Source: JACVRW01 sp963808545
GTDB lineage: Bacteria; Actinomycetota; Thermoleophilia; Solirubrobacterales; Thermoleophilaceae
NCBI GenBank assembly: GCA_963808545.1
Contig: CAWEGB010000007.1
Location: 496,001 to 560,000, forward strand
DNA length: 64,000 nt
Direction of reading: 5' to 3'
Shown here: piece by piece, positions 28,485-37,337 of the stretch
Position numbering within the stretch: position 1 is the stretch's first letter
Layout: each line of letters starts with the position of its first letter
The notes under the pieces: model-generated
The model's database searches: none
Seen by the model: only the letters and a program-made list of their open reading frames with translations
Told to the model about the DNA's origin: nothing
Made by a program: the position numbers and the translations under genes

Positions 28485-29486
28485 ATGGCCATGACAGAGC
28501 GAACCGCGCTGCTCGGCAGCGACGTCCAGGCCCGCCGTCCCTCCACCCACGTGAGCCTCTCGCGGGTGGGCGTGACCGGCGTGGAGAAGGTCATCCGCAT
28601 CCGCCTGAACGGCGGCGAACAGCTCTACTACGCCGAGCTCGAGTGCTTCGTGGACCTCGGACCGGAGCAGAAGGGCGCGCACATGTCGCGCTTCGAAGAG
28701 GTCGTGAACGAGGCCATCGACGAGGTGATCCTCGGCGAGGCGTTCAAGGCCGAGACGCTCGCCGCCCACATCGCCGAGCGCGTGCGCGACCGCCAGCAGG
28801 CCCGCCGGGCGGAGGTCACGATCGCCGCCCGCTATCCCGAGCACAAGCTGGCACCCGCCTCCGGCAGTCACACCCAGGAGATCTACACGCTGTTCGGCGC
28901 GGCCGTGGCCTCAGCCTCGGGCACCCGCAGGATGGTGGGAGTCGAGGCGCAGGGCATGACCGCCTGCCCCTGCGCGCAGGAGATGGTCATGGAGCGCTCG
29001 CAGGAGCGCCTGACCGAGGCCGGCTTCAGCGACAGCGAGATCGAGCGGGTGTTCGAATCGGTGCCGGTGGCCACCCACAACCAGCGCGGCATCGGCACGC
29101 TCTACGTCGGCTGCCCCGAGGGCTGCGAGCAGGCCATCGAGGCGGCCACCCTGCTGGAGATCGTGGAGAGCTCGATGAGCTCCGAGATCTACGAGCTGAT
29201 GAAGCGCTCGGACGAGGTCGAGGTGGTGGAGAAGGCCCACATGCACCCGCGCTTCGTGGAGGACTGCGTGCGCGAGATGGTGCGCATGGCCAGCGAGCGC
29301 TTCGCCTCGCTGGGCGAGCAGGCGTTCATCTCCGCGCGCCAGGAGAACCTGGAGACGATCCACAAGCACAACGTGGTGGCCGAGCGTCACGGCCTGCTGG
29401 GCGAGCTACGTCACGAGCTCGAGGAGGGCGCACGAGCTCCTCACCACGTGTCGATGCAAGAGTGGCTGCAGTCGGACGGGGCGTAG
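28485..29486 (+). CDS. folE2: GTP cyclohydrolase FolE2/MptA family
   Basis: 333 aa. Makes dihydroneopterin phosphate from GTP, the first step of folate/pterin synthesis; type IB enzymes are metal-dependent and replace FolE. Signature SRVGVTGVEKVIRI near the start, CFVDLGPEQKGAHMSRF (active-site region), GMTACPCAQEMV with the conserved Cys near residue 163, and THNQRG. The order and long C-terminus resemble archaeal-type MptA as much as bacterial FolE2. An ATG six bases downstream (28491) is an alternative start. Divergent from the sigma factor. Confidence 0.88.
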   Translation: MAMTERTALLGSDVQARRPSTHVSLSRVGVTGVEKVIRIRLNGGEQLYYAELECFVDLGPEQKGAHMSRFEEVVNEAIDEVILGEAFKAETLAAHIAERVRDRQQARRAEVTIAARYPEHKLAPASGSHTQEIYTLFGAAVASASGTRRMVGVEAQGMTACPCAQEMVMERSQERLTEAGFSDSEIERVFESVPVATHNQRGIGTLYVGCPEGCEQAIEAATLLEIVESSMSSEIYELMKRSDEVEVVEKAHMHPRFVEDCVREMVRMASERFASLGEQAFISARQENLETIHKHNVVAERHGLLGELRHELEEGARAPHHVSMQEWLQSDGA

Positions 29487-29489
29487 GCC

Positions 29490-29505
29490 CATCCTTTAAA
29501 GGATG
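29490..29505. repeat. 16-bp perfect palindrome after folE2
   Basis: CATCCTTTAAAGGATG, 4 bp past the folE2 stop. It is AT-rich against the background and has no spacer, so it is a poor hairpin; more like a dyad protein-binding site. Confidence 0.4.
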
Positions 29506-29606
29506 CACGGATTTCTCATACGAACGTCCAGGGAAAGGTTTCTCTGTCAAGGTGAGGGGGAAGCCTCGCCGATGGAGACTTGGCGTATACGCAACCCGGA
29601 GGTCCC

Positions 29607-30053
29607 TTGACCGAGAGCCGGCACATACCCCTTTCCCAGGACGCGGCCTTGGTCGTGGCCCTGGCCGGCACCGCGATGCCGTTTGCCCACTCGTCCGAGG
29701 ACGAGGCCGAGCGCTGGCTTCGCGCGCTCCGCCTGCACGGCGAGGTGGGCGCGGCGCTGCAGGGACTCGGCGTGGGCGAGGCCCCGCTCTCTGGTGACGA
29801 GGCGGCTCGCGCCGCGGCCGAACCCGACACCCCTCCGCACGGACCCGAGGTGCTCGAGACCGTGGCTCGTCGCGCCAGCGACTTCGCACACGCCCGCGGC
29901 GGCGAGACGGTGAGCACCACCGACCTCACCTACTCGGTGCTCGACGTGTACGGCGAGCTGTTCGAGCAGACGCTCTACCTGCGCGGCACGACCAGCCAGG
30001 AGCTGCTCGAGCGCCTCAGCGGCGCGAGTGCTGCGGAGGCGCCGAAGGGCTGA
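29607..30053 (+). CDS. Conserved-looking helical protein of unknown function
   Basis: 148 aa from a TTG at 29607 with GGAGG 4 nt upstream; a start at 29580 in frame would read through the Shine-Dalgarno. All-helical: PLSQDAALVVALAGTAMPFA, EDEAERWLRALRLHGEVGAAL, LETVARRASDFAHARGG, TDLTYSVLDVYGELFEQTLY. The helical-hairpin pattern resembles Clp N-domains, but I do not recognise the family. Its end overlaps DUF3817 convergently. Confidence 0.55.
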   Translation: MTESRHIPLSQDAALVVALAGTAMPFAHSSEDEAERWLRALRLHGEVGAALQGLGVGEAPLSGDEAARAAAEPDTPPHGPEVLETVARRASDFAHARGGETVSTTDLTYSVLDVYGELFEQTLYLRGTTSQELLERLSGASAAEAPKG

Positions 30054-30327
30054 CGGCGCTCCGGCGCCGCGCCAGGTACTCGATGCCGGCGGTGCTGCCC
30101 ACGGGGCCGAGCGGGGACACGGTGGCCGCCAGCAGCGGCCACGGGAACGTGCCGCGCTTGCAGCCGTAGGCCACCAGCAGGCAGAGGATGATCCAGCCCA
30201 CTCCGTGGGTCCAGCCGAGCGCCTGCTCGGCGCCCTCGCCCAGGCCGCCGATGGCCACCACGAGCAGGGCGGCGAAGATGCACACCTCGGCGATCGAGTA
30301 GATCCGCACGGCCTGGAAGTAGGACAC
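30016..30327 (-). CDS. DUF3817 small membrane protein
   Basis: 103 aa from a GTG at 30327. Three TM helices: FQAVRIYSIAEVCIFAALLV, GWTHGVGWIILCLLVAYG and PWPLLAATVSPLGPVGSTAG. The start-helix Arg, the WTHG and the PLGPV motif fit DUF3817 (family of about 100-aa integral membrane proteins, function unknown). Last residues (RRSAVSPSAPP) are encoded opposite the neighbouring gene. Confidence 0.75.
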   Translation of the reverse strand: MSYFQAVRIYSIAEVCIFAALLVVAIGGLGEGAEQALGWTHGVGWIILCLLVAYGCKRGTFPWPLLAATVSPLGPVGSTAGIEYLARRRSAVSPSAPPQHSRR

Positions 30328-30338
30328 GGCTTCTGAGA

Positions 30339-31001
30339 CTAGGCCGGGCGCGGGCGGCGACCCGCCACGATCTGCCGTCGCACGAACAACATCCCGGCGA
30401 GACCGAGCACCACCAGCAGGACGACGGCCACGATGGCCTCCGGCGAGGTGAGGTCGCTGAGGCTGCCGCCGAGCGCGACGTAGGCGAACACCTTGGGCGC
30501 ACCGCCCACCACCGTGCCCAGCCCGAGCTGACTGAAGCGCAGCTTGGTGAGCCCGGCGCTGTAGTTCACGAGGCCCCAGGGCAGGAGCGGCACGATCCTC
30601 GACTCCATCACCGCCACCGCTCCGTGCCGGGTGAGGAACTCCTCGAGCGACTTGGTTCGTTCGGGCAGCAGCCCGCCGAAGTGCTCGCCCGCCAGCCGGC
30701 GCGAGATGCCCATCTGCACGAGCGAGGCCACCGTGACCCCGACCAGCGCGAGCGGGAAGCCGGCCAGCGTGCCGAACAGCAGGCCGGTGGCGCCGGCCAG
30801 CACGGGCCAGGTGATCACGAAGTTGGCCAGCACGAAGAGCGGGATGTAGACGAGCAGCGCCCAGGCGCCGAGGTCCTCGCCGAAGTCGCGCGCCTCCTCC
30901 GGCGACGGCACCGAGCCGGTGACCAGCACGGCCACGAACAGTGTTCCCGCCACGGCTCCGAAGGTGGCGATGCGCGCGATCGCCGCTCGCCGGGAGTCCA
31001 T
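30339..31001 (-). CDS. TVP38/TMEM64 (DedA-superfamily) membrane protein
   Basis: 220 aa, six hydrophobic segments. The core includes FVITWPVLAGATGLLFGTLAG, the amphipathic re-entrant region VGVTVASLVQMGISRRLAG, and ESRIVPLLPWGLVNYSAGLT, the hallmark of the VTT domain. Superfamily members translocate or scramble lipids; the substrate here is unknown. It lies 11 bp upstream of DUF3817 in the same direction, probably one transcript. Confidence 0.85.
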   Translation of the reverse strand: MDSRRAAIARIATFGAVAGTLFVAVLVTGSVPSPEEARDFGEDLGAWALLVYIPLFVLANFVITWPVLAGATGLLFGTLAGFPLALVGVTVASLVQMGISRRLAGEHFGGLLPERTKSLEEFLTRHGAVAVMESRIVPLLPWGLVNYSAGLTKLRFSQLGLGTVVGGAPKVFAYVALGGSLSDLTSPEAIVAVVLLVVLGLAGMLFVRRQIVAGRRPRPA

Positions 31002-31036
31002 GGCCCCAGGGTAGACCCTGGCTACTCTTCGCCGAG

Positions 31037-31450
31037 GTGCACACGCTCCTCGTCTACGGCCCCACCGACCGCGCCGACGCCGCGCTGCGCTCGGTCGCCC
31101 GCCGGGTGCGAGACGAGGGCCACGACCTCACGGTCGTGTCGCTCGTCATCCAGGAGCCCACGGGGTCGCCGCGCTGCTGCAGCACCAACTCCGCGCTCTG
31201 GAACGAGATCTGCCGCGACCTGGCCGGCCGCGATCTCATGCGGGCCTGGATGACCCTCGACGGCGACGACAGCGTTCGGCTCGACACGATCGCCACCCCG
31301 GCCTGGCACCCGGCCGACACCCTCACCGCCGAGGCGCTCACCCGCGGCGCGGACGAGATCGTGCTCGCCGACCCGGGTGCCAGCGGCCTCGGTCGCCTGG
31401 AGCGGCGCCGGCTGCGCAAGCGCAGCCCGCTTCCCGTCAGCGCGGGCTGA
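31037..31450 (+). CDS. Small alpha/beta protein, USP-like, function unknown
   Basis: 137 aa from a GTG at 31037. VHTLLVYGPTDRADAALRS and the late TRGADEIVLADPGASGL give a Rossmann-like first strand and a UspA-like last strand. A Cys pair (PRCCSTNSALW) sits in the middle. The ATP-binding motif of UspA is not complete, so the assignment is tentative. Its end overlaps the beta-propeller gene by 14 bp. Confidence 0.5.
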   Translation: MHTLLVYGPTDRADAALRSVARRVRDEGHDLTVVSLVIQEPTGSPRCCSTNSALWNEICRDLAGRDLMRAWMTLDGDDSVRLDTIATPAWHPADTLTAEALTRGADEIVLADPGASGLGRLERRRLRKRSPLPVSAG

Positions 31451-32670
31451 GGATCCCGGCAGGGATCGTGCCCGTGCGCATGCGCTGCGGGTGGTTGCCC
31501 ACCTTGATGCGGGCCACCTCGCGCGCCTTGCGCCAGGAGATCACCGACACGCGGTCGTCGCCGGCCACCGAGACGAAGCAGTAGCGCCCGTCCTCGCTGG
31601 TGGTCGACCAGTACGGCGTGCGGCCCACCGGGATGATGCGCTCCGGCTTGAGGGTGCGGCGCGTGACCACCGCGGCGTAGTCCGACATCGATCCGGCCAC
31701 GCAGAACTTCGTGCCGCGCGGATTGATGGTCAGCCCGTGGTGGGCGGAGTCGAGCAGGTACTCGGTGCGGGGCAGGTTCCTCGACCTCCTGCTCTTCGGC
31801 AGCACGGCGAGGCGGGTTGGCCGGTCTCGCTTCAGGTCGTACTCCACGAAGCCGTGGAAGAAGGAGAGCTGGAAGTAGACGAAGCGCTCACCGGGCGCGA
31901 TGGCCATCGGGCGTACCGCCGAGCTGAGGCCGGGCACCCCGAAGTCGGCCAGCTTCTGGGCCATGTTGATCTTGCGCTTGACGCGCAGGGTGCGAGCGTC
32001 GATCACCTCGAAGACGCGCTCGCCCTTGCCCGCGTCCTCGGACGGGTCGTCGGTGTCGGTGAAGACGGTGCCGATGCTCCCGTGGAAGATGGTGCTGCCG
32101 TCCTTCGAGTAGTTGACCTCGTGCGGCTGGTCGCCCGAGGGGATGCGGCCGACGATACGGCCGTTGCGCGTGTCGAGCACGTTGATGTTGCGGGCGGTGG
32201 AGGCCGAGACCAGCAGCCGCCGGCCGTCGGGCGAGAGCGCCATGTGGTCGGCGCGGGAGCCGTCGACCTTCGTCCTCCAGACGATCTTGCGAGTGCGGAG
32301 GCTGATCGAGACGACATCGGCGAAGCTCGGACGCGAGAAGTACACGAAGCGACCGTTCCTCGACACGAAGCCGTCGTCCACGTACTGGTTGTTGCCCTCG
32401 CCCACTCGCTCGCGGATGAGGTCGAAGATGGCCCTGCGGGCCGGGTCGGCGTTGATCTCGGCCAGGCGCTCGGCCTCGTCGGGGATCACGTTGAGGCGGG
32501 CGAGCCGCTTGAAGCCGTCGACGGCGATCACGTCCGCGGTGCCGGCCCAGTTGTTGGAGACCACGAGGACGTCCTGGGTGGGCTTCTGCGCCGTTGCGAC
32601 GCGCCGGCATGGCGGCCATTGCGACCGCCATCCCGGCAACCAGTGTTCGCGCCGCCCTCCCCGTCATCAA
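31437..32670 (-). CDS. Secreted YVTN-type beta-propeller protein, one frameshift at the signal peptide
   Basis: About 410 aa. The signal peptide TLVAGMAVAMAAMPA (start 32670) is in a different frame from the body; the switch lies near 32595-32610. The body has repeated propeller blades: SRNGRFVYFSRPSFADVV, SPDGRRLLVSASTARNINV, NYSKDGSTIFHGS, NPRGTKFCVAGS and SEDGRYCFVSVAGDDRVSV. Without the shift it would begin MPGWRSQW and lack export. Probably a surface or periplasm-like binding protein; ligand unknown. Confidence 0.7.
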
Positions 32671-32682
32671 CGGGGTGGCAGA

Positions 32683-33555
32683 CTACCCGGCGCTTCTCGC
32701 GCGTGCCATGCCGTACACGCCGGTCACGGTGACCAGCGCGATCAGGCCGGCGAGCACCCAGGCCATCGGCTCGCCCCAGTCGACCGCCGACTCGTAGCGG
32801 GCTATCGCCACCGCCAGCAGAACGCCGAGGGCGGCTGAGCCGAGGAAGGTGAACCGGGCCCGCCGGAGATCGTTCTCGCGGATGGTGAAGGCGGCGAGGG
32901 CCCCGACCCCCAGGAACCAGGCCGACAGCGCGTGCGAGGTCAGCGGGGTGAGCGGCCAGGGCCAGATGTCGATCGCCGTGTCGGCGGCCACGAGCTGGAC
33001 GGCGCCGATGGCGAGCATCGTCACCGAGATCGCTCCGAACGCGGCCTTGAGGGTGTTGGGCAGGCGCGGTCCGCTCGGGGGATCGCCGCCGTCCATGCGC
33101 AGCTGCATCGTGATGAGGATGGCCAGGCCTACCGGGATCACGATGTACACGGCGAGCCAGGCCCAGGCGGCGAAGGCCGGCTGGAAGTCGTCGTCGAAGT
33201 GGAACAGGTCGAGGTCGAGCAGGGTGGCGAGCAACTTGGTGGAGGCCACGATCAGCACGGCGAAGGCCACGGGGCGAACCTCGGCCCAGCTCTTCGCGCG
33301 CGAGGCGGGGAAGAGCAGGATGAAGCCGGTGTAGAAGAAGGCGCCGTCCACCGTGGCGGTGATGGGCGCCTTGATCGTCCACGCGAAGAAGTCCTCGGTG
33401 CGCTCGGGGAAGACGAACAGCTGGGTGCCGCCGAGCAGCACGAGGATGCTGCCGACGAGGAAGAGGAGGCTGAGGGCGGGAAGAACGGGCCGGATGGCCC
33501 GTTCCTGTTCGGTCGAGGTTGTCACCATGGGGGATTCTGCCGTGGAGGTGGCCAT
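32683..33555 (-). CDS. Multi-pass membrane protein, function unknown
   Basis: 290 aa from the ATG at 33555 (a later ATG at 33528 is possible). About eight TM helices (LSLLFLVGSILVLLGGTQLF, DGAFFYTGFILLFPA, VAFAVLIVASTKLLATLLDL, WAWLAVYIVIPVGLAILI and others). A loop between helices is acidic (DLDLFHFDDDF). Several helices pair up like DoxX-type or 4-TM duplications, but I recognise no family. Confidence 0.65.
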   Translation of the reverse strand: MATSTAESPMVTTSTEQERAIRPVLPALSLLFLVGSILVLLGGTQLFVFPERTEDFFAWTIKAPITATVDGAFFYTGFILLFPASRAKSWAEVRPVAFAVLIVASTKLLATLLDLDLFHFDDDFQPAFAAWAWLAVYIVIPVGLAILITMQLRMDGGDPPSGPRLPNTLKAAFGAISVTMLAIGAVQLVAADTAIDIWPWPLTPLTSHALSAWFLGVGALAAFTIRENDLRRARFTFLGSAALGVLLAVAIARYESAVDWGEPMAWVLAGLIALVTVTGVYGMARARSAG

Positions 33556-33599
33556 ACAAGGGCCGACCTCCACGGCGTTGATTTATTCCATCTGGATTC

Positions 33600-34292
33600 T
33601 CAGCCGAACACGATGTAGTTGTAGATCGTGCCGCCCGCACCGTCGGGGTCGGCGTCGGACGCCGTGGGATTGCAGACCTTGATGGTCAGCGTGGACGTCT
33701 CGACCTCGGTGTGGAAGGAGAACAGGCCGCCGAAGCCGGTTCCCGGGGTCACGAAGGCCGGGTGCCCCGAGATGTTCTGAGCGGCCGGCGTGGGATCGAT
33801 GTCCTTGCTCGCGCACTCACCCGCATCGATCGACGCGAAGTTCCGGCTCACCGTGCCCGAGTAGAGGCCCACGTCCGGAGCGTTGAGGCTGCCGTTCTCG
33901 ACCTCGTTGGAGTCGACGGCGTTCGAGCCGAGCTCGGCGTCCGTCACGGCGCTGCCGGCGATCTCGTCGCTGTCGACCGAATTGGTTCCCAGATCAGCGT
34001 CGGTCAGGGTGTTCGGTGCGACCTTGGCCGAGGTCACCGCGTTGTCGAGCAGCTCGAAGTTCGACTGCACCTCGGCCTGGAGCGGCCCACTCAGGTCGGT
34101 CATCTGGATTCCGCCGTTCTTGATGTCCGGCGACCGCACATGACCGTTCTTGATCTTCTTGGTGGTGACGGCGTTGGTCTTGAGCTGCTTCGGCCCGATC
34201 AGGACCTTGGCGGCGTAGCTGGTGCCGCCGAGGGCGACGAACAGGGCGATGCAGGCGATCGCCAGTGCGGCGATGTTGAGACGCTTGGGCAT
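33600..34292 (-). CDS. Secreted repeat protein of the ALGGTSYAA type
   Basis: 230 aa. N-terminus NIAALAIACIALFVALGGTSYAA is a signature export segment of many Thermoleophilia surface proteins. Then degenerate 7-10-aa repeats with Asn-Ser/Ala-Val (TNAVTTKKIKNG, DNAVTSAKVAPNTL, TNSVDSDEIAGSAVT, SNAVDSNEVENGSL), which form beta-helix-like stacks. The last 90 aa form a globular C-terminal domain with a Cys pair. Role: probable cell-surface structural or adhesive protein, an inference from the repeats. Confidence 0.75.
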   Translation of the reverse strand: MPKRLNIAALAIACIALFVALGGTSYAAKVLIGPKQLKTNAVTTKKIKNGHVRSPDIKNGGIQMTDLSGPLQAEVQSNFELLDNAVTSAKVAPNTLTDADLGTNSVDSDEIAGSAVTDAELGSNAVDSNEVENGSLNAPDVGLYSGTVSRNFASIDAGECASKDIDPTPAAQNISGHPAFVTPGTGFGGLFSFHTEVETSTLTIKVCNPTASDADPDGAGGTIYNYIVFG

Positions 34293-34370
34293 GACGGACC
34301 TCCAGGGGTCGGTTGGTGGCTTCGTGGTCCTCCAACCGGGCAGAGGGGCCCGACTTACGGAACGAGCAAA

Positions 34371-34392
34371 CGGGGGGCAAGAATGCCCCCCG
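34371..34392 (-). terminator. Terminator-like hairpin after the KDEAATA-repeat gene
   Basis: 8-bp perfect stem (CGGGGGGC / GCCCCCCG) with a 6-nt loop, followed on the minus strand by TTTGCT. It lies about 30 bp after the stop of the gene ending at 34421. Confidence 0.6.
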
Positions 34393-34420
34393 CTGTGCTC
34401 GCGTGCCTATGGCCTACTGC

Positions 34421-34981
34421 CTACGGAAGGGCGGCCGCGGGTCCGTGCGGGTCCGTCCGGTTGGCCTCCTCCTGGCTGATGCTGCCCTTCGAGGGAGCGA
34501 TGACCGACGCCGTGGCGGCCTCGTCCTTGGTCTCCGTGCCGGACGGGGTCTGCGGGGTGTTGATCACCGACGCCGTTGCGGCCTCGTCCTTGGTCTCGGT
34601 CGAGCTGGACTGGGTCTGCGGGTTGATCGCCGCCGCCGTGGCCGCCTCGTCCTTGGTCTCGGTCGAGCTGCCCCACTTCGGGGATCCCATCAACGCGGCC
34701 ACTCCGGCCTCGTCCTTGGCGAGGGTTCCTTCGCCGGCCTGCGGCCGGGTCGCGATCGCCGACGCCACGCCGGCCTCGTTCTTCGCCGCGACGCCCTGGC
34801 TGGGCTGCGCGGGCGGGTCGGCCACGATCACCTTGGTCTCGCCTTGCGTGACCGAGCTGCCGTCGTTGTCGAGCAGGGCGTAGGCCCCGGTCGCGCCGGC
34901 CGCTCCGAAGGCCAGGGCCAGCACCGGCACCAGCAGCTTGCGGGTGTCCGGAAGGGCGATCTGTCGCTGTGCGTATTGCAT
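34421..34981 (-). CDS. Membrane-anchored protein with tandem KDEAATA repeats
   Basis: 186 aa from the ATG at 34981 (a good GGAGG-like site lies upstream: CCAGGAGGTAGTC). One TM or signal anchor (LLVPVLALAFGAAGATGAYALL), then five tandem repeats of about 20 aa around K(D/N)EA(A/G)(T/V)A: AAKNEAGVASAI, LAKDEAGVAALM, TKDEAATAAAIN, TKDEAATASVIN, TKDEAATASVIA. Linkers are Ser/Thr/Gln/Pro-rich (PQTQSSSTE). No catalytic motif. It lies 32 bp downstream of a nucleotidyl cyclase on the same strand. I recognise no family. Confidence 0.65.
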   Translation of the reverse strand: MQYAQRQIALPDTRKLLVPVLALAFGAAGATGAYALLDNDGSSVTQGETKVIVADPPAQPSQGVAAKNEAGVASAIATRPQAGEGTLAKDEAGVAALMGSPKWGSSTETKDEAATAAAINPQTQSSSTETKDEAATASVINTPQTPSGTETKDEAATASVIAPSKGSISQEEANRTDPHGPAAALP

Positions 34982-35013
34982 GACTACCTCCTGGGTTCCG
35001 CCGTCCGAACCAT

Positions 35014-35553
35014 TCAGACGGCAATTGCAACGGGGCTCAGCTCTTGCATCTGAAGCGAGCGGGCCACGAAGACTTGGATTGGGTTGCGGGCGCCGCGAGG
35101 GCGCCACGGGCCGCGGTCGATCAGCTCGAACGCGTCGGCTGAGGGGAGGCCCTGCGCCGCGCCGTCACTCACCAGCAGCTCGCCCTCACCGGCGAGCTCG
35201 ACCAGGCGGGCAGCCACGTTGACCGTGTTGCCGTACCAGTCGTCGGCGCAGCTGACCGCCGGCCCGCTGTGCACGGCCACGCGCAGCTGCAGCGGCGTGG
35301 GCAGGGCGAGCAGCTCGTCCGCCAGGCGAAGGCCGAGGCGGACCATGTCCGCGGCGTCGCAGCCATGGACCATGACCGCGTCGCCCATCGCCTTGACGAG
35401 CTCGGCTCCGCAGTCAGCCGCCAGCGAGCGCGTGGCGCTCTGCAGCTCCAGCGCCACCTCGACGCCCGCCTCGTCGCCGCGGGCCGCCGTGAGGGCGGTG
35501 AAGCCGACGACGTCTGCGAAGAGGAAGCTGTGTGAGTCTCGGTGCTGCGCCAT
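35014..35553 (-). CDS. Class III adenylate/guanylate cyclase catalytic domain protein
   Basis: 179 aa from the ATG at 35553 with GGGGG just upstream. A stand-alone cyclase homology domain: SFLFADVVGFTALTA (first metal Asp), LVKAMGDAVMVHG (second metal Asp), LRVAVHSGPAVSCADDWYGN, and TVNVAARLVELAGEGE (transition-state Asn/Arg). The substrate-specifying Lys and Asp/Cys cannot be assigned safely. No regulatory or membrane domain, so it is cytoplasmic. Possibly co-transcribed with the repeat protein that follows. Confidence 0.85.
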   Translation of the reverse strand: MAQHRDSHSFLFADVVGFTALTAARGDEAGVEVALELQSATRSLAADCGAELVKAMGDAVMVHGCDAADMVRLGLRLADELLALPTPLQLRVAVHSGPAVSCADDWYGNTVNVAARLVELAGEGELLVSDGAAQGLPSADAFELIDRGPWRPRGARNPIQVFVARSLQMQELSPVAIAV

Positions 35554-35608
35554 ACCCCCTAGGCGTGACACCCGGGGGAACGACGTTCACTGCACCGGAA
35601 CGGCTCTG

Positions 35609-37337
35609 TTAGCGCTCCAGGCCCTCGAGCATGAAGTCGAACACCTCGGGGCTGTGCTTGCCGATGATCGTGTCGAGGTGGCCGAGGCCGTCGAACACCT
35701 TCAGCCGGTGGCGCCCCGGGTTGGTGGGAGGCGAAGTGGGCGAAGCTGAGCCGCTGGCCGTCGGGCAGGAACATCCTGTTCTCGGAGCCGGCGACGAAGG
35801 TGAAGGCGGCCTTCGGTCTGCGGCGCCTCGGCCACGTAGCTCGTCGGCATGCCGGCCAGCTCCTCGACCGGCACGAGCTCGCCCGCCCCCACGCTCTTGA
35901 TGAGCTGCCGGATGAAGCCGAAGGTGCGAGTAGCCGAGCTCGCGGCCCAGCCACTCGTGCACGTCGCGATCCACCTCGGCGTGACGCAGCAGCACGTCGG
36001 GGCCCGCGCCGTACATGTAGTTCGCGGTGGCGCACACCGGGTTGCCGCAGTCGGCGTCGCGGCGCACCAGGCCGGCGATGCCGGAGAAGAAGTTCGCGTG
36101 GATCGAGGGCGAGCGGATCCCCCACTGGGCGTCGGCGCCCGCCAGGAAGCTGCCGGCCACCGGGAACATCGCGAGCTGCTTGACCCGCGACTTCGGGGTG
36201 ACCCTGATGTGGAGCGACACCGCGCTCGAGACCACGTGCGTCACGTCGGGCAGGAGCCCGGAGGCCGCGGCGGCCGTGAAGTTGATCGACCCCTGGCAGT
36301 GGATGATCGCCTTCAGGGTCGAAGCGCCGCTGCGCTCGAGCACCGTCTCCACCGCCGCCGGGTGGTCGTAGCGCGCCACCCGGTCGTGGGTGTAGTCGAG
36401 GCCCGGGAAGTCGATCGAGCCGCGCCAGTTCTGGACCCACACGTCGTAGCCCTCCTCGAGCAGCCGCTCGGCCAGGCTCGTGCCGACGGGCTGGCCGTAG
36501 AAGAGCTGCGCGCGCACGCCGGCGCCGTGCGAGAGCATCACCGGCTGGGCGTCCTTGGCGATCGAGCCGCGGCGCAGGTGGTGAAGGTTGAGGTTGTGGC
36601 CGTCGTCGGTGCGGTAGGGCACGATCTCGCGCTCGAGGCCGGGATGCCCGTCCACCTCGTGCCAGCCGCTCGCCCGCGTCCTCGGGCCGCCGGCGATCGC
36701 GCGGGAAGCTGGGCAGCGAGTCGGCCACCTCCTCCCCGCGGTAGCTGCGCACCATCTCACCCAGGAAGAAGCGGTTGAAGGCGCCGACCGCGCGGGCGCG
36801 GGCGAGCCGCGATTCGGCCTCACCGCGCATCGACATCGCCTCCCGCAGGACGGCCACGTAGCCGATCGTCAGGACACCCGTGGCCACCCGATGCTCGGGG
36901 TCCTCGTCGTCCTGGTCGCGGTGGCCGCCGAAGAGGTGGACGAAGAGGGTCGTCGTGTCGCGCCAGGAGTCGAAGTTGGGATCGTCCTCCACCAGCTTGA
37001 AGCCGCTGAGGGTGAGAGGAGCGCCCACCTGGTCGCGCAGAAAGAGGCGGTAGCGCATGCGCGCGTGCCGGGCGTCGGGCTCTCGCGAGAAGAGCTGGAT
37101 CCAGCCCGACTCGACCACCAGGTGCCCGCCCAGCTCATCACAGTCGAACTCGCCCTCCGCGAGGCCGTGCGCGTTGCGGTCGCCGACGAACTCGTCGAGG
37201 TCATGGATGCGGATCGTGAGCTTGAGCGCGGCGGCCGTCCCGTCCTGGCGTCCTCGGTAGAGGGCCTGGTTGAAGTCGGTCTCGTGGAAGGAGAGGTAGC
37301 CCTTCATCTCCTCGGTGAACTTGATTCCGCGTGTCAT
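35609..37337 (-). pseudogene. Alpha/beta hydrolase with an N-terminal beta domain (GMC-linked), multiply frameshifted
   Basis: Start ATG at 37337 overlaps the GMC stop (ATGA). The N-terminal about 170 aa (TEEMKGYLSFHE, LGGHLVVESGWIQLF, DDPNFDSWRDTTTLFVHLFG) match the beta domain that accompanies cholesterol-oxidase-like proteins. An alpha/beta hydrolase follows in another frame: VMLSHGAGVRAQLF, VWVQNWRGSIDFP, elbow AIIHCQGSINF, then FTFVAGSENRMFLPDG and the catalytic-type FDGLGHLDTIIG. At least four single-base shifts occur. The nucleophile position in the elbow appears to be Cys (HCQGS), like polyhydroxyalkanoate-synthase boxes. Confidence 0.7.
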
